From NCBI GenBank assembly GCA_021405325.1, contig QWII01000113.1:1-49174 (forward strand): DNA of 49,174 nt, in the 5' to 3' direction. This document shows positions 1 to 8,350 of this stretch, one piece after another. The notes below the pieces were generated by a model that made no database searches, was not told the origin of the DNA, and saw only the letters and a program-made list of their open reading frames with translations. A program made the translations under genes and the position numbers. How positions within the stretch are numbered: the first letter of the stretch is position 1; each line of letters begins with the position of its first letter. The DNA is from Caldilinea sp. CFX5. Lineage in GTDB: Bacteria; Chloroflexota; Anaerolineae; Caldilineales; Caldilineaceae.

Positions 1-2502
1 GTTGGCCTTGACCATTGCCGTTTCCCCCTTGCGAGGGTGTCAGGAGTAAATGAATCCTCGTCAGAGGTCGGAAACTCAATTTTCTCCGGATTTTCATCCA
101 AAATTGACCACAGTCAGGAGTAAATGAATCCTCGTCAGAGGTCGGAAACAAAAACACATAATAAAAAACAACCTCAACTGCCGATGGTCAGGAGTAAATG
201 AATCCTCGTCAGAGGTCGGAAACTAGTAGCGTCGCCTGCCAACTTGTTCGGTAGAGTAATGTCAGGAGTAAATGAATCCTCGTCAGAGGTCGGAAACCCA
301 TGGTATACGACTGCGATGTCTTGGGCGATTTTAGTCAGGAGTAAATGAATCCTCGTCAGAGGTCGGAAACTCGACCTCAACGCCAAACCCTTGCGCTGCA
401 GGTGTCGTCAGGAGTAAATGAATCCTCGTCAGAGGTCGGAAACTATTAATAAACATCTTCATCTTATTCTCCTTGTCAATATGTGTCAGGAGTAAATGAA
501 TCCTCGTCAGAGGTCGGAAACGGAAAACAGTAGCACTCTCTGCCTTAACTACCGGAGTGTCAGGAGTAAATGAATCCTCGTCAGAGGTCGGAAACCTAGT
601 GAAGCGCCCTCAAAAAATCTTCGCCGACCATGAGTCAGGAGTAAATGAATCCTCGTCAGAGGTCGGAAACAAAATCCCGAAGTCATTTACCCGGGAAGTC
701 AGCAGAAGTCAGGAGTAAATGAATCCTCGTCAGAGGTCGGAAACCGAGTCGAACGCCATGTGAAGCGAGCGCGTTTTGGAGTCAGGAGTAAATGAATCCT
801 CGTCAGAGGTCGGAAACTATCCAACGAGAAAAATCCGGTTACCCGCAGATCGTTGGTCAGGAGTAAATGAATCCTCGTCAGAGGTCGGAAACTAAGTACC
901 GCTTGGACTAGTGCTTCATTTTGTGGAAGGTCAGGAGTAAATGAATCCTCGTCAGAGGTCGGAAACCTATAAGCAAGAGCCTCACGTACTTTCACAGGGT
1001 TGCCGTGTCAGGAGTAAATGAATCCTCGTCAGAGGTCGGAAACTCATAAGTCGCTCTTTGATCTGTCTTGAAGTAGTGTAGTCAGGAGTAAATGAATCCT
1101 CGTCAGAGGTCGGAAACATTTATGTCTGCAGCATGCTTTGGCTGATAGGTATACGTCAGGAGTAAATGAATCCTCGTCAGAGGTCGGAAACCATATACAG
1201 TTCCACATCGACACCGTTATCTTGGCTGTCAGGAGTAAATGAATCCTCGTCAGAGGTCGGAAACGAAAGGCCGTTCCATGGCGCACGATTGAACTCCGGC
1301 AGTCAGGAGTAAATGAATCCTCGTCAGAGGTCGGAAACTTTTGTCTATAGCTCAACAGGATTGTCAATTACCTACGTCAGGAGTAAATGAATCCTCGTCA
1401 GAGGTCGGAAACTTGCCATTCTTCCCATTGCCATTGGTCTTGGTAGCTTTCGTCAGGAGTAAATGAATCCTCGTCAGAGGTCGGAAACCAACTACCAAAC
1501 AGACCATACCAGCAGCAAACAGCCAGTCAGGAGTAAATGAATCCTCGTCAGAGGTCGGAAACTCAATGCAAGCTGCGGAGAAAAACCACGTGCAGTTTGT
1601 CAGGAGTAAATGAATCCTCGTCAGAGGTCGGAAACTAAGCAGGTGGATTAATCCTCCATTGGAAAGACTGGGTCAGGAGTAAATGAATCCTCGTCAGAGG
1701 TCGGAAACCCAGTGCTTCCGGCGGCAGCGTTTGCTGCGCCGTACGTCAGGAGTAAATGAATCCTCGTCAGAGGTCGGAAACGAGGTGGCGGTGGGTCAAC
1801 TGGACATTGCGTGGTCGAAGTCAGGAGTAAATGAATCCTCGTCAGAGGTCGGAAACAACACGTCAGGATAACTTTGAAGGTCTTCCTCAAAGTCAGGAGT
1901 AAATGAATCCTCGTCAGAGGTCGGAAACACATCACCAACAACAATGACTGTGGACCCTCCACACTGGTCAGGAGTAAATGAATCCTCGTCAGAGGTCGGA
2001 AACCTTACCTTCGCCGGTAGGAGGTGGGTCCCACTGGAAAGTCAGGAGTAAATGAATCCTCGTCAGAGGTCGGAAACGGAGAGATGGAACCGGTCTTCAC
2101 GACAGCCGCAACAAGTCAGGAGTAAATGAATCCTCGTCAGAGGTCGGAAACAATGTACCGGTTCTCCCGTGCGAACCGATACAGTACGTCAGGAGTAAAT
2201 GAATCCTCGTCAGAGGTCGGAAACACGGTGAGATCGGCTGGAATCCAGCCTTTCCCACTCGTCAGGAGTAAATGAATCCTCGTCAGAGGTCGGAAACCTC
2301 AAATGTTCCCGGCTCTGCGTAAAAGCTGTAATGTCAGGAGTAAATGAATCCTCGTCAGAGGTCGGAAACCTCCAATTCAGACCAGGAGCGACCGGCAATG
2401 CGTCAATGTCAGGAGTAGATGAATCCTCGTCAGCGGTCGGAAACAGAATGCTAGCTGATTAAGCTGACAAACAGCATCAGAGTCAGGAGTAAATGAATCC
2501 TC
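1..2502 (+). CRISPR. CRISPR array, leader-distal end, 33 full repeats plus one truncated
   Basis: A 37-nt direct repeat (starts GTCAGGAGTAAATG, ends GGTCGGAAAC) recurs 33 times from 39 to 2444 with non-repeated spacers of 35-41 nt. Bases 1-38 are a spacer, so the array continues beyond the left edge. Internal repeats look identical. The repeat at 2408 carries two substitutions, and the last one (2482-2502) stops after 21 matching bases. Decay at the right end, the GAAAC 3' end of the repeat and the terminator at 2540 all indicate rightward transcription with the leader off-window. Within the repeat CCTC-GTCA-GAGG can form a 4-bp hairpin, leaving an 8-nt 3' piece TCGGAAAC, the usual size of a Cas6-made crRNA tag. 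No cas gene is in the window, so the type cannot be assigned. Open reading frames across the array are translations of the repeat and are not genes. Confidence 0.99.
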
Positions 2503-2539
2503 ATGAGGAAAGTGTTTCAGAATTATAGGGTAGTTCAGT

Positions 2540-2564
2540 GACCGCCCGTTGGCGGTCTTTTTTT
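2540..2564 (+). terminator. rho-independent terminator after the CRISPR array
   Basis: A 7-bp GC-rich stem (GACCGCC, 2540-2546, with GGCGGTC, 2551-2557) closes a CGTT loop and is followed directly by seven T. It lies about 40 nt beyond the last repeat fragment and would end the pre-crRNA transcript. Confidence 0.85.
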
Positions 2565-2658
2565 GCGTCGTTGGAGCGAAAGAGGGTGGTTGTGGCCCGA
2601 AAGTGCGGCCAAATCTGGGGTGTTGGGCCGTCGGCGGGCCGGGGTGACCGCTTCTGTG

Positions 2659-2719
2659 TTCCTTCGATCAGTGTTTAGTTTTTTGCGATTGCCCGAAGAC
2701 TAAACACCGATCGAAGGAA
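2659..2719. repeat. dispersed hairpin family A, copy 1
   Basis: Two 21-nt arms (2659-2679 and 2699-2719) are complementary at 20 of 21 positions around a 19-nt loop. The arms carry the core TTCCTTC...GTGTTTAGT, which recurs at 23753 and 42059. The arm sequence differs between copies at three positions, and pairing is kept in nearly all of them. This copy is the most divergent and lacks the shared GGAATTCGTAAAATTT tail of the other two. Confidence 0.8.
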
Positions 2720-2757
2720 TATGGCGGCAATCGGACGGTTCTTTGCCGTCTTCAACC

Positions 2758-2804
2758 AGAAGGAAAAAGACCAAGCGTGATCATCGCTTGGTCTTTTTCC
2801 TTCT
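2758..2804 (-). terminator. terminator of tRNA-Gln
   Basis: A perfect 20-bp stem (2758-2777 with 2785-2804) with loop TGATCAT contains an A5/T5 run inside the stem. It begins 12 nt beyond the 3' end of the minus-strand tRNA, so it most likely ends that transcript. Confidence 0.75.
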
Positions 2805-2815
2805 TTGTCTAAGGA

Positions 2816-2887
2816 CTGGGGGACAGGGATTCGAACCCCAACTGGCTGATCCAGAGTCAGCTGTTCTGCCGATTAAACTATCCCCCA
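2816..2887 (-). tRNA. tRNA-Gln(CUG)
   Basis: On the minus strand a 72-nt cloverleaf can be drawn. The acceptor TGGGGGA pairs with TCCCCCA (discriminator G). The anticodon stem is GCTGA/TCAGC around loop CTCTGGA (anticodon CTG, reading CAG), and the T loop is TTCGAAT. Starting with U followed by a G run is typical of tRNA-Gln. The 3' CCA is not encoded, since TCC follows the discriminator. A terminator hairpin lies just downstream. Confidence 0.93.
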
Positions 2888-2996
2888 CTGGTGTCGGCGC
2901 AACGTCCCTAAGTGTATAACAAGTTGGGCAAAAGAGCAAATTCAGGCGGTAGAATTTGCTCACAATGCGCGCAACCGGCGCCGACCCAACCCCTGT

Positions 2997-3410
2997 CTAC
3001 ATCCAACCGGTGATGCGCGCCACGCCCACCGCCACCAGCAACCCGGCAATCAGAAAGCCCCAAAAGGCCGCCCGGAATTTGCCTGCATCGTCACTGGCCC
3101 GCTTGGCGCGCGACCAGCCGATATGCGACGCCGCCACGGCCAGCGTCATGGTGACACTGTGTTCCCAGAAGTTGACGCTGCCCCGGTCCAGAAACCAGGC
3201 CGTCGGCGCCAGCGCCCAGAGGACAATGCCCAGCAGCCACTGAATGGTGATCACAAGCGGCGTGGCGACCCCCAACATCTGATCCAGCCGCGACCAGCGC
3301 TGGTTTGTCACCAGCCCCATCAACAACTTTACCAAGGCTACCACCAGCACCAAAATCACAAGATACCGCCAGCCCGAATGGGCCTCAAATAAAATGTTTG
3401 TCAGATTCAT
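2997..3410 (-). CDS. small four-helix membrane protein, cytochrome-b-like uncharacterised family
   Basis: The product of about 137 residues has four hydrophobic helices (near residues 14-35, 43-66, 84-97 and 115-133) with short loops. Seen motifs are HSGWRYL before helix 1 and a conserved-looking WEHSVTM before helix 3. I recall similar 140-residue proteins annotated as cytochrome-B-like in Bacteroidota and Chloroflexota. The two histidines could be heme ligands, but that is inference. ATG at 3410 was chosen over an upstream in-frame TTG at 3419, because AGGAG lies only 3 nt before the TTG and 11 nt before the ATG. The gene is monocistronic between the tRNA and a hairpin-rich region. Confidence 0.7.
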   Translation of the reverse strand: MNLTNILFEAHSGWRYLVILVLVVALVKLLMGLVTNQRWSRLDQMLGVATPLVITIQWLLGIVLWALAPTAWFLDRGSVNFWEHSVTMTLAVAASHIGWSRAKRASDDAGKFRAAFWGFLIAGLLVAVGVARITGWM

Positions 3411-3602
3411 TGCGTGCAATTGCTCCTATTTTTTATTTGTCGACTCTAGGCAGATCGCTCGGTTGCATAGAGCCATTATTTTTGCCTGCTCAATCTTACG
3501 ACAAAGAGGCCAAAACGACCAAAACTCAACGTTTGGCGAGCATCATTGCAACATAAAGCGGATGTTTCGCCTACACTTTTGCTCTATACTAAGGGGAATG
3601 GC

Positions 3603-3668
3603 GGGTGCGTTGCACCGGGTAGCGAATGTTTCCACTCCGGGACTAGCGCCACCCGGTGCAACGCACCC
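3603..3668. repeat. 18-bp inverted repeat upstream of sigma gene
   Basis: Arms GGGTGCGTTGCACCGGGT (3603-3620) and its exact complement (3651-3668) flank a 30-nt loop. The rest of 3411-3834 holds only this element and the GTTG-rich hairpin at 3735. No gene is supported there, and the long open frame running into the sigma gene reads through both hairpins. Confidence 0.8.
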
Positions 3669-3734
3669 ACCACTTTGCCCACCAGCCAAAGATGACGAAA
3701 CGGGCAAAATCCGGTATGATAGAGTTGGTTGGTT

Positions 3735-3793
3735 GGTTGGTTGGTTGGCTCGTTGGTTGAGCTTGTCGAAACCAACGAGCCAACCAACCAACC
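3735..3793. repeat. dispersed hairpin family B, copy 1 (constant 11-nt loop)
   Basis: Perfect 24-bp arms (3735-3758 and 3770-3793), built partly of GGTT units, enclose the loop GAGCTTGTCGA. The same loop, GAGCYTGTCGA with GGTT/AACC closing pairs, recurs at 4435 and 8281 with otherwise different arms. This copy ends 41 nt before the sigma factor ATG. Confidence 0.9.
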
Positions 3794-3834
3794 CGAACAT
3801 TCTATCGGATCTCAAGTTAGTAGCAAGAAGCGGT

Positions 3835-4431
3835 ATGACTCAGCTTACGAATCATGAACTGATTGAGCATTGTCGTCACGGGGATGCCGGCGCCTGGCAA
3901 CGGCTGGTGCAGCGCTATGCCCGGCTTGTCCACTCGGTGCCGGTGCGCTATGGCTTGACGCCCGGCGAAGTGGATGATATTGGGCAAGAGGTCTTCCTGG
4001 CCCTGGCCCAACAACTCCATCAGATCGCCGACCCGGAAAGTTTGCCGGCCTGGCTGCTCACCACCGCCCGTCGCGCCAGTTGGCGCACCCTGCAGAAGCG
4101 CAAACAGGAACAGCCCCTCAGCGCCATCGATCTCACCGAAGCCGCCGTTGAAGAGAAGTGGCAACCGGTTGGCGCCCGCGCCCCTTCCATGACCGAACTG
4201 TTGCAGGGCTGGCAACGGCAGGAAGCGCTGACCCAAGGCATGGCCACTCTGGGCGAACGTTGTCGTGATCTGCTCACCTTAATCTTTTTAGACCAACGGG
4301 AACCATCGTATGATGAGATTAGCGACGAACTGGGCATCCCGAAAGGCAGCATCGGCCCCACCCGCAACCGCTGCCTGCAACAGTTACGCACCATTTTGGA
4401 AGGTCTCGGCTTCTTTGGCAGCGAAGAGTAA
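3835..4431 (+). CDS. ECF-type RNA polymerase sigma factor
   Basis: The 198-residue product has sigma region 2 (residues about 20-90, with the region 2.2 helix DDIGQEVFLAL at 47-57) and sigma region 4 (about 135-190). Region 4 reads LGERCRDLLTL followed by a helix-turn-helix ending in ISDELGIPKGSIGPTRNR. It lacks sigma region 3, as ECF factors do. ATG at 3835 gives the normal family length. A longer in-frame open frame upstream is translated from palindromic DNA and was rejected. Hairpin B2 starts 3 nt after the stop. The next gene is a zinc-finger anti-sigma candidate, so the pair probably controls this locus. Target promoters are unknown. Confidence 0.92.
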   Translation: MTQLTNHELIEHCRHGDAGAWQRLVQRYARLVHSVPVRYGLTPGEVDDIGQEVFLALAQQLHQIADPESLPAWLLTTARRASWRTLQKRKQEQPLSAIDLTEAAVEEKWQPVGARAPSMTELLQGWQRQEALTQGMATLGERCRDLLTLIFLDQREPSYDEISDELGIPKGSIGPTRNRCLQQLRTILEGLGFFGSEE

Positions 4432-4434
4432 TAA

Positions 4435-4489
4435 TTACTTGGGTGATGCGGTGGTTGAGCCTGTCGAAACCACCGCATCACCCAAGTAA
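4435..4489. repeat. dispersed hairpin family B, copy 2
   Basis: Perfect 22-bp arms (4435-4456 and 4468-4489) enclose loop GAGCCTGTCGA. It begins 3 nt after the sigma stop codon and lies in the sigma/anti-sigma gap, so it would be part of any joint transcript. There is no T-run, so it is not a classic terminator. Confidence 0.9.
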
Positions 4490-4601
4490 CAAACTCATGT
4501 ATTTTCTGCGTAGGAAATGCACACCTCAGTCGTAGCAACAACGTACAAGTTGATCACCAGTTGATTATCGTGCAAATGGTTATGAGTGTAGGGCAGACAA
4601 C

Positions 4602-5213
4602 ATGGCGCATATAAGTGAAGACACGCTTTATCATCGTCTCTTGGACAGCGGTACACTGAGCGCTGACGAGGAGCAACATCTGGCCGACTGCGCCGCTTGT
4701 CAGGCGCAATGGGCAGCGGTGCAGACGCTGGGTCGGGAATTGCAAATTGCCAAGGCCAGCACCCCATCCCCGGCTGCCCTGAACCGCTACTTTCAGTTTT
4801 TTGACCAGGTCGAACAGGCGCTCTCGTTGGCCCAACGCTTTACCGCCTTTATCACCGCCCAACTCCAGTGGGATGGCCGCCGGCAACCGGCCTGGCAAGG
4901 GGTGCGCAACACCCAGGTCGCCAGCTATCGTCTGCTCTACGGCGCCAAACAGGTGGAGATCGAACTGCTGGTCGCCCCGCGCGAAGGGCGTTTCCAGATC
5001 GAGGGCGAAGTAGTGCCGCTGGCGGAACCGACCACGCTCCTGCCGGCGCGCTGTGAATTGCAGGATGCCCACAGCGCTGAAACCATCAACACCACTGAGT
5101 GCCAGGCCAGTGGTCGCTTCCATCTGGACAATGTGCCGATCGGGCGCTATCGCCTCTGTTTTGTGCCGACCAGCGGGCCGACCATTGTCATTGATGAACT
5201 GGAGTTGCAATAA
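4602..5213 (+). CDS. zinc-finger anti-sigma factor with C-terminal beta-sandwich-like domain
   Basis: The 203-residue protein opens with an anti-sigma zinc-binding pattern: H26, C30 and C33 in EQHLADCAACQAQ, the Hx3Cx2C signature of ZAS proteins. There is no membrane segment, so it should be cytosolic. Residues about 105-203 resemble a carboxypeptidase-regulatory or SpaA-like beta fold (ASGRFHLDNVPIGRYRL...). That could be a sensing module, which is inference. It lies 170 nt after the sigma gene, separated by hairpin B2, and ends 2 nt before the CHAT gene start, so those two genes are probably translationally coupled. Confidence 0.8.
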   Translation: MAHISEDTLYHRLLDSGTLSADEEQHLADCAACQAQWAAVQTLGRELQIAKASTPSPAALNRYFQFFDQVEQALSLAQRFTAFITAQLQWDGRRQPAWQGVRNTQVASYRLLYGAKQVEIELLVAPREGRFQIEGEVVPLAEPTTLLPARCELQDAHSAETINTTECQASGRFHLDNVPIGRYRLCFVPTSGPTIVIDELELQ

Positions 5214-5215
5214 CG

Positions 5216-8200
5216 ATGACGCCGCTTGCCTCGCCCCCACCCCTGACGGAAGAAGCGCTCGCCCAAATCGGGGTGATGGCGATGGCCGACGCCATCGCCT
5301 TTTTGACGCGTGGCGGCGCTGTCACCCCGGCCACCGTTGAACAACTGGCCGCCGTCGCCCTGACGACAGCCGAAACCGAGGCGCCACGGGCCGGCCACTG
5401 GCTGGCCATTGCCGAAGCGGTGGCGGCGCGCTTGGGCAACGCGCCCGCCCGTCTGGCCGCTCTGGCCTATACGCGCGCCCGGGTTCAGGTGCATCAGGGC
5501 GAGTTGACGGCTGCCGAGGCGTCATTACGGCAAGCGCAAACCCTCTGGCAAAGCGTCGGCGATGCCGATAGCTACAATCGTTCCCTGCTCGGCCTGACCC
5601 AGATTCTGGCCATGCAAGGGCGCTATGACGAGGCCGAAAACGCCGCCCGCACTGCGGTCGCTGCTGCCGATTCGGCTGCCGCTCCCGCCGGTGATAGCGC
5701 CTCTGCGGCCTTTGCGACCTTGATGCGGCAAGTGGCGGCGCGTCACAACCTGGCGACCTTGCTGCTCTATCAGGAGCGCCATGCCGAAGCGCTGGCCGAA
5801 CATACCATCATTCGCCAACGCTTAACCGCCAATGGGGTTGCGGACGCGACGCTGACGGACGAAGCGCAGCATAGCGAATGGCTTAATAAACTGGCCCACA
5901 GCGACCTGAACCGGGCGACGGCGCTCACCTTTTTGGATCAACCGGCCGCCGCTGAAGCCGCGCTCCAGCAGGCCATCAGCCATTTTGGTCAAGCCGCTGA
6001 TTCCATCAACCAGGGGCGCGCACGGACCAACCTGGGGCGGCTGGCCTTACGCACCGGTCAATATGCCGCCGCGCTGACCCACTTTGAAGCCGCCTTCCGC
6101 GATCTGCTGGGGCCAACGACGACCATTGCCGGCGCCACCCTGGAACAGTTGCGCCCCGCCGACGAGTTGCTGCTGGAATATGCCACCGCCTGTCTGGCCA
6201 TCAACTTGCTCCCTGAAGCGGGGCAGGCGTTGGCCCAATGCGAGACGCTCTTCCGCACTGCCAACCAGCCTTATGAGTTGGGGCAGACACGTTACACCCA
6301 GGGGCTGCTCTTTTTGCGCACGCAACAGGCGCTACTGGCGCAGACGGCCTTGCGCGAAGCGGTCACCCTCTTTGCTGCCCTCGAAAATCACTTCTGGCTC
6401 AACCGCACCCGGTTGGCGCAGGCCGCCCTTGCCTATAGCCAGCAGGAGTATGCCCAGGCGCGGCAATGGCTGGCGCTCTTATTGCCCACGGCGGCGCCAA
6501 CGCCACTGCCGGCGGAAGCGGCGCTACAATGGGATCTGCTGGGGCAGGCAGAAGCGCGCCTGCTGCACATCCGGGTCGATTTGGCCGAGGGCGATCTGGC
6601 GTCCGCTCGTCAGCAAGCCGCTTTGTTGACAACCCTGTTGCAAAGTGACGACCCAGCGGCGGAAGAGGCCCCGACCTGGCCTCATCTTCGGCTGCGCTTG
6701 CACCATCTGCTGGGCAAGATCGCCTACAGCGCCGGTGCGTACGCACCGGCGCGCGACCACTTCAAGCAGGCCATTGCCCAACTGGAAGCGCAGCGCGCCA
6801 CCTTGTTGGTCGAGGAGATCCGCAGCGCCTTTGTCGATGACAAGAGCGAACTCTACGCCGATCTGGTGCAGACGTTGCTGGCCATGCCCGCCACCGACAG
6901 CGCGACGACGGCGGCGATGGTGGCGGAAGCCTTTGCCGTCGTTGAACAATCCCGTTCGCGCGTGCTGCTCGAACGCCTGCAAGCCGCGCTGGATGACACC
7001 ATGCCGATCGGCGCGACGGCAGCCGCTACGCCCGATGCCGCCGCCGAACAACAACGGGTGGCCGAGTTGCGCGCCCAACTGCACTGGCTCTACAACCAGT
7101 TGATGGGGGAGAGCGGTCGCCGTCATTTGGGTGCGGCGATCAACCGCCAGTTACAGGTGACGGAAGCGGCGCTGCAACAGATCGAATGGCGCCAATCGCC
7201 GCTGTTGGCCCAGGCGCAGGCGGTGGATCTGGCCGCCTTCCAAGCCGTGTTGGCGCCCGACCAACAGGCGATTGTCTACGCCGAGATCAACCAGGAAGTA
7301 CTCGCCTTTTTGGTGGATCGCACCTCGGTGCGCATCTATCGCCGGCTGACCACCCTGGGCGCGCTCACCGCCGCTGTCGATGAGTTTCGCTTTCAAATGG
7401 GACGGGTGGAGGTCGCTCCCGACTATGTGGCGCGCCACAGTCAACGGCTGGAGAGTCGCCTGCGCGCGGCGTTGCAGCAACTGCACGGCCTGTTATTGGC
7501 GCCGCTTCGCCCTGCACTGACCGCGCAACGCTTGCTCTTTGTACCCTTTGGGCCGATCCACCGGTTGCCGCTCCACGCCTTGTGGGATGGCGACCATTAT
7601 TTGATCGAAGAGACCGAATGCAGCTATGCACCAAGCGCCAGTCTGGCGGTTTTTCGGCAGGAGCGCAATGGCCGCCAACCGTTGCAGGCGTGGACGGGCT
7701 TTGCCATTGACGACCCGGCCATCCCTGCCGCCCGGCGCGAAGTGGAGCGGGTCGCCCGTCACTTTGCCCGGCCCGCCACCTATATGGATAGAGCGGCCAA
7801 CCGCCCCAACCTCTGGCAGGCCGCCGCCGCGAGTGATATTTTACATCTGGCGACGCATGGTCTCTTCCGTCCGGACAACCCCTTCTTTTCGGCGCTAAAG
7901 CTGGCCGACGGTTGGGTGGATGTGCGGGAACTCTATCGTTTACCGCTGGCCGCCCGCCTGATTGTCCTGAGCGCCTGTGAAAGCGGCGTGGGTGAGATTG
8001 CCGGCGGTGACGAGGTGGTCGGTCTGGCGCGTGGCTTTCTGGGCGCCGGTCGCGACTCGGCTGGGCGTGAACTGATCGCCAGCCTGTGGAATGTCCACGA
8101 CGCCACGGCGGCGGATCTGATGGATCATTTCTATGGGGCATTACTGGCAACCAGCCAGGGCCGACCGGCCACGGCGCTGCGCACCGCCCAATGTCAGGCG

Positions 8201-8257
8201 ATTGCCCAGCGGCAGCACCCCTATTATTGGGCGCCCTTTTTTGTGATCGGCGCTTAA
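5216..8257 (+). CDS. TPR-repeat CHAT-domain protease
   Basis: The 1013-residue protein has alpha-helical TPR-type repeats over about residues 60-640 (recurrent A..Y..A...Y.eA patterns) and a C-terminal CHAT domain from about 690. CHAT is a caspase-related cysteine protease fold. The expected dyad is present: H881 in HLATHGLF and C921 in LSACESGVG, followed by a GGDEVVGLARGF segment. No signal peptide is seen, so it is probably cytoplasmic. It starts 2 nt after the anti-sigma stop, so the protease and the sigma switch are likely co-expressed. In known systems CHAT proteases are activated by partner proteins bound by repeats (for example TPR-CHAT/Csx29 or separase). The substrate here is unknown. 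An adjacent protease, sigma or anti-sigma protein is a reasonable guess. Confidence 0.93.
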   Translation: MTPLASPPPLTEEALAQIGVMAMADAIAFLTRGGAVTPATVEQLAAVALTTAETEAPRAGHWLAIAEAVAARLGNAPARLAALAYTRARVQVHQGELTAAEASLRQAQTLWQSVGDADSYNRSLLGLTQILAMQGRYDEAENAARTAVAAADSAAAPAGDSASAAFATLMRQVAARHNLATLLLYQERHAEALAEHTIIRQRLTANGVADATLTDEAQHSEWLNKLAHSDLNRATALTFLDQPAAAEAALQQAISHFGQAADSINQGRARTNLGRLALRTGQYAAALTHFEAAFRDLLGPTTTIAGATLEQLRPADELLLEYATACLAINLLPEAGQALAQCETLFRTANQPYELGQTRYTQGLLFLRTQQALLAQTALREAVTLFAALENHFWLNRTRLAQAALAYSQQEYAQARQWLALLLPTAAPTPLPAEAALQWDLLGQAEARLLHIRVDLAEGDLASARQQAALLTTLLQSDDPAAEEAPTWPHLRLRLHHLLGKIAYSAGAYAPARDHFKQAIAQLEAQRATLLVEEIRSAFVDDKSELYADLVQTLLAMPATDSATTAAMVAEAFAVVEQSRSRVLLERLQAALDDTMPIGATAAATPDAAAEQQRVAELRAQLHWLYNQLMGESGRRHLGAAINRQLQVTEAALQQIEWRQSPLLAQAQAVDLAAFQAVLAPDQQAIVYAEINQEVLAFLVDRTSVRIYRRLTTLGALTAAVDEFRFQMGRVEVAPDYVARHSQRLESRLRAALQQLHGLLLAPLRPALTAQRLLFVPFGPIHRLPLHALWDGDHYLIEETECSYAPSASLAVFRQERNGRQPLQAWTGFAIDDPAIPAARREVERVARHFARPATYMDRAANRPNLWQAAAASDILHLATHGLFRPDNPFFSALKLADGWVDVRELYRLPLAARLIVLSACESGVGEIAGGDEVVGLARGFLGAGRDSAGRELIASLWNVHDATAADLMDHFYGALLATSQGRPATALRTAQCQAIAQRQHPYYWAPFFVIGA

Positions 8258-8280
8258 CGTAGACGTTTACTGGATCGGTT

Positions 8281-8323
8281 GGTTGGTTCGGTGGTTGAGC
8301 CTGTCGAAACCACCGAACCAACC
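8281..8323. repeat. dispersed hairpin family B, copy 3
   Basis: Perfect 16-bp arms (8281-8296 and 8308-8323) enclose loop GAGCCTGTCGA, identical to copy 2. It sits 23 nt after the CHAT stop and 27 nt before the subtilase ATG. Confidence 0.9.
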
Positions 8324-8350
8324 ACCGCTCAACTATCAAGAAAGTAGCTT

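Noticed and set aside
174..2398. Several open reading frames of 60-107 codons on both strands across the left end, rich in FRPLTRIHLLLT and FPTSDEDSFTPD
   Set aside because: These are translations of the CRISPR repeat in two minus-strand frames and one plus-strand frame, not genes.
2500..3000. An insertion sequence between the CRISPR array and tRNA
   Set aside because: There is a hairpin but no transposase or target duplication.
3721..3745. GTTG tandem repeats as a phase-variable microsatellite
   Set aside because: The units are part of a fixed, fully paired hairpin arm and lie outside coding sequence, so a simple slippage switch is not supported.
3394..3834. A long N-terminal extension of the sigma factor (about 147 residues)
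   Set aside because: It is read from two palindromes and a GTTG-rich tract, contains no recognisable fold, and the ATG at 3835 gives normal ECF length.
5322..7486. Long open frames opposite and beside the CHAT gene
   Set aside because: They are GC-rich shadow frames with biased, low-complexity Arg/Pro/Gly content and no start signals.
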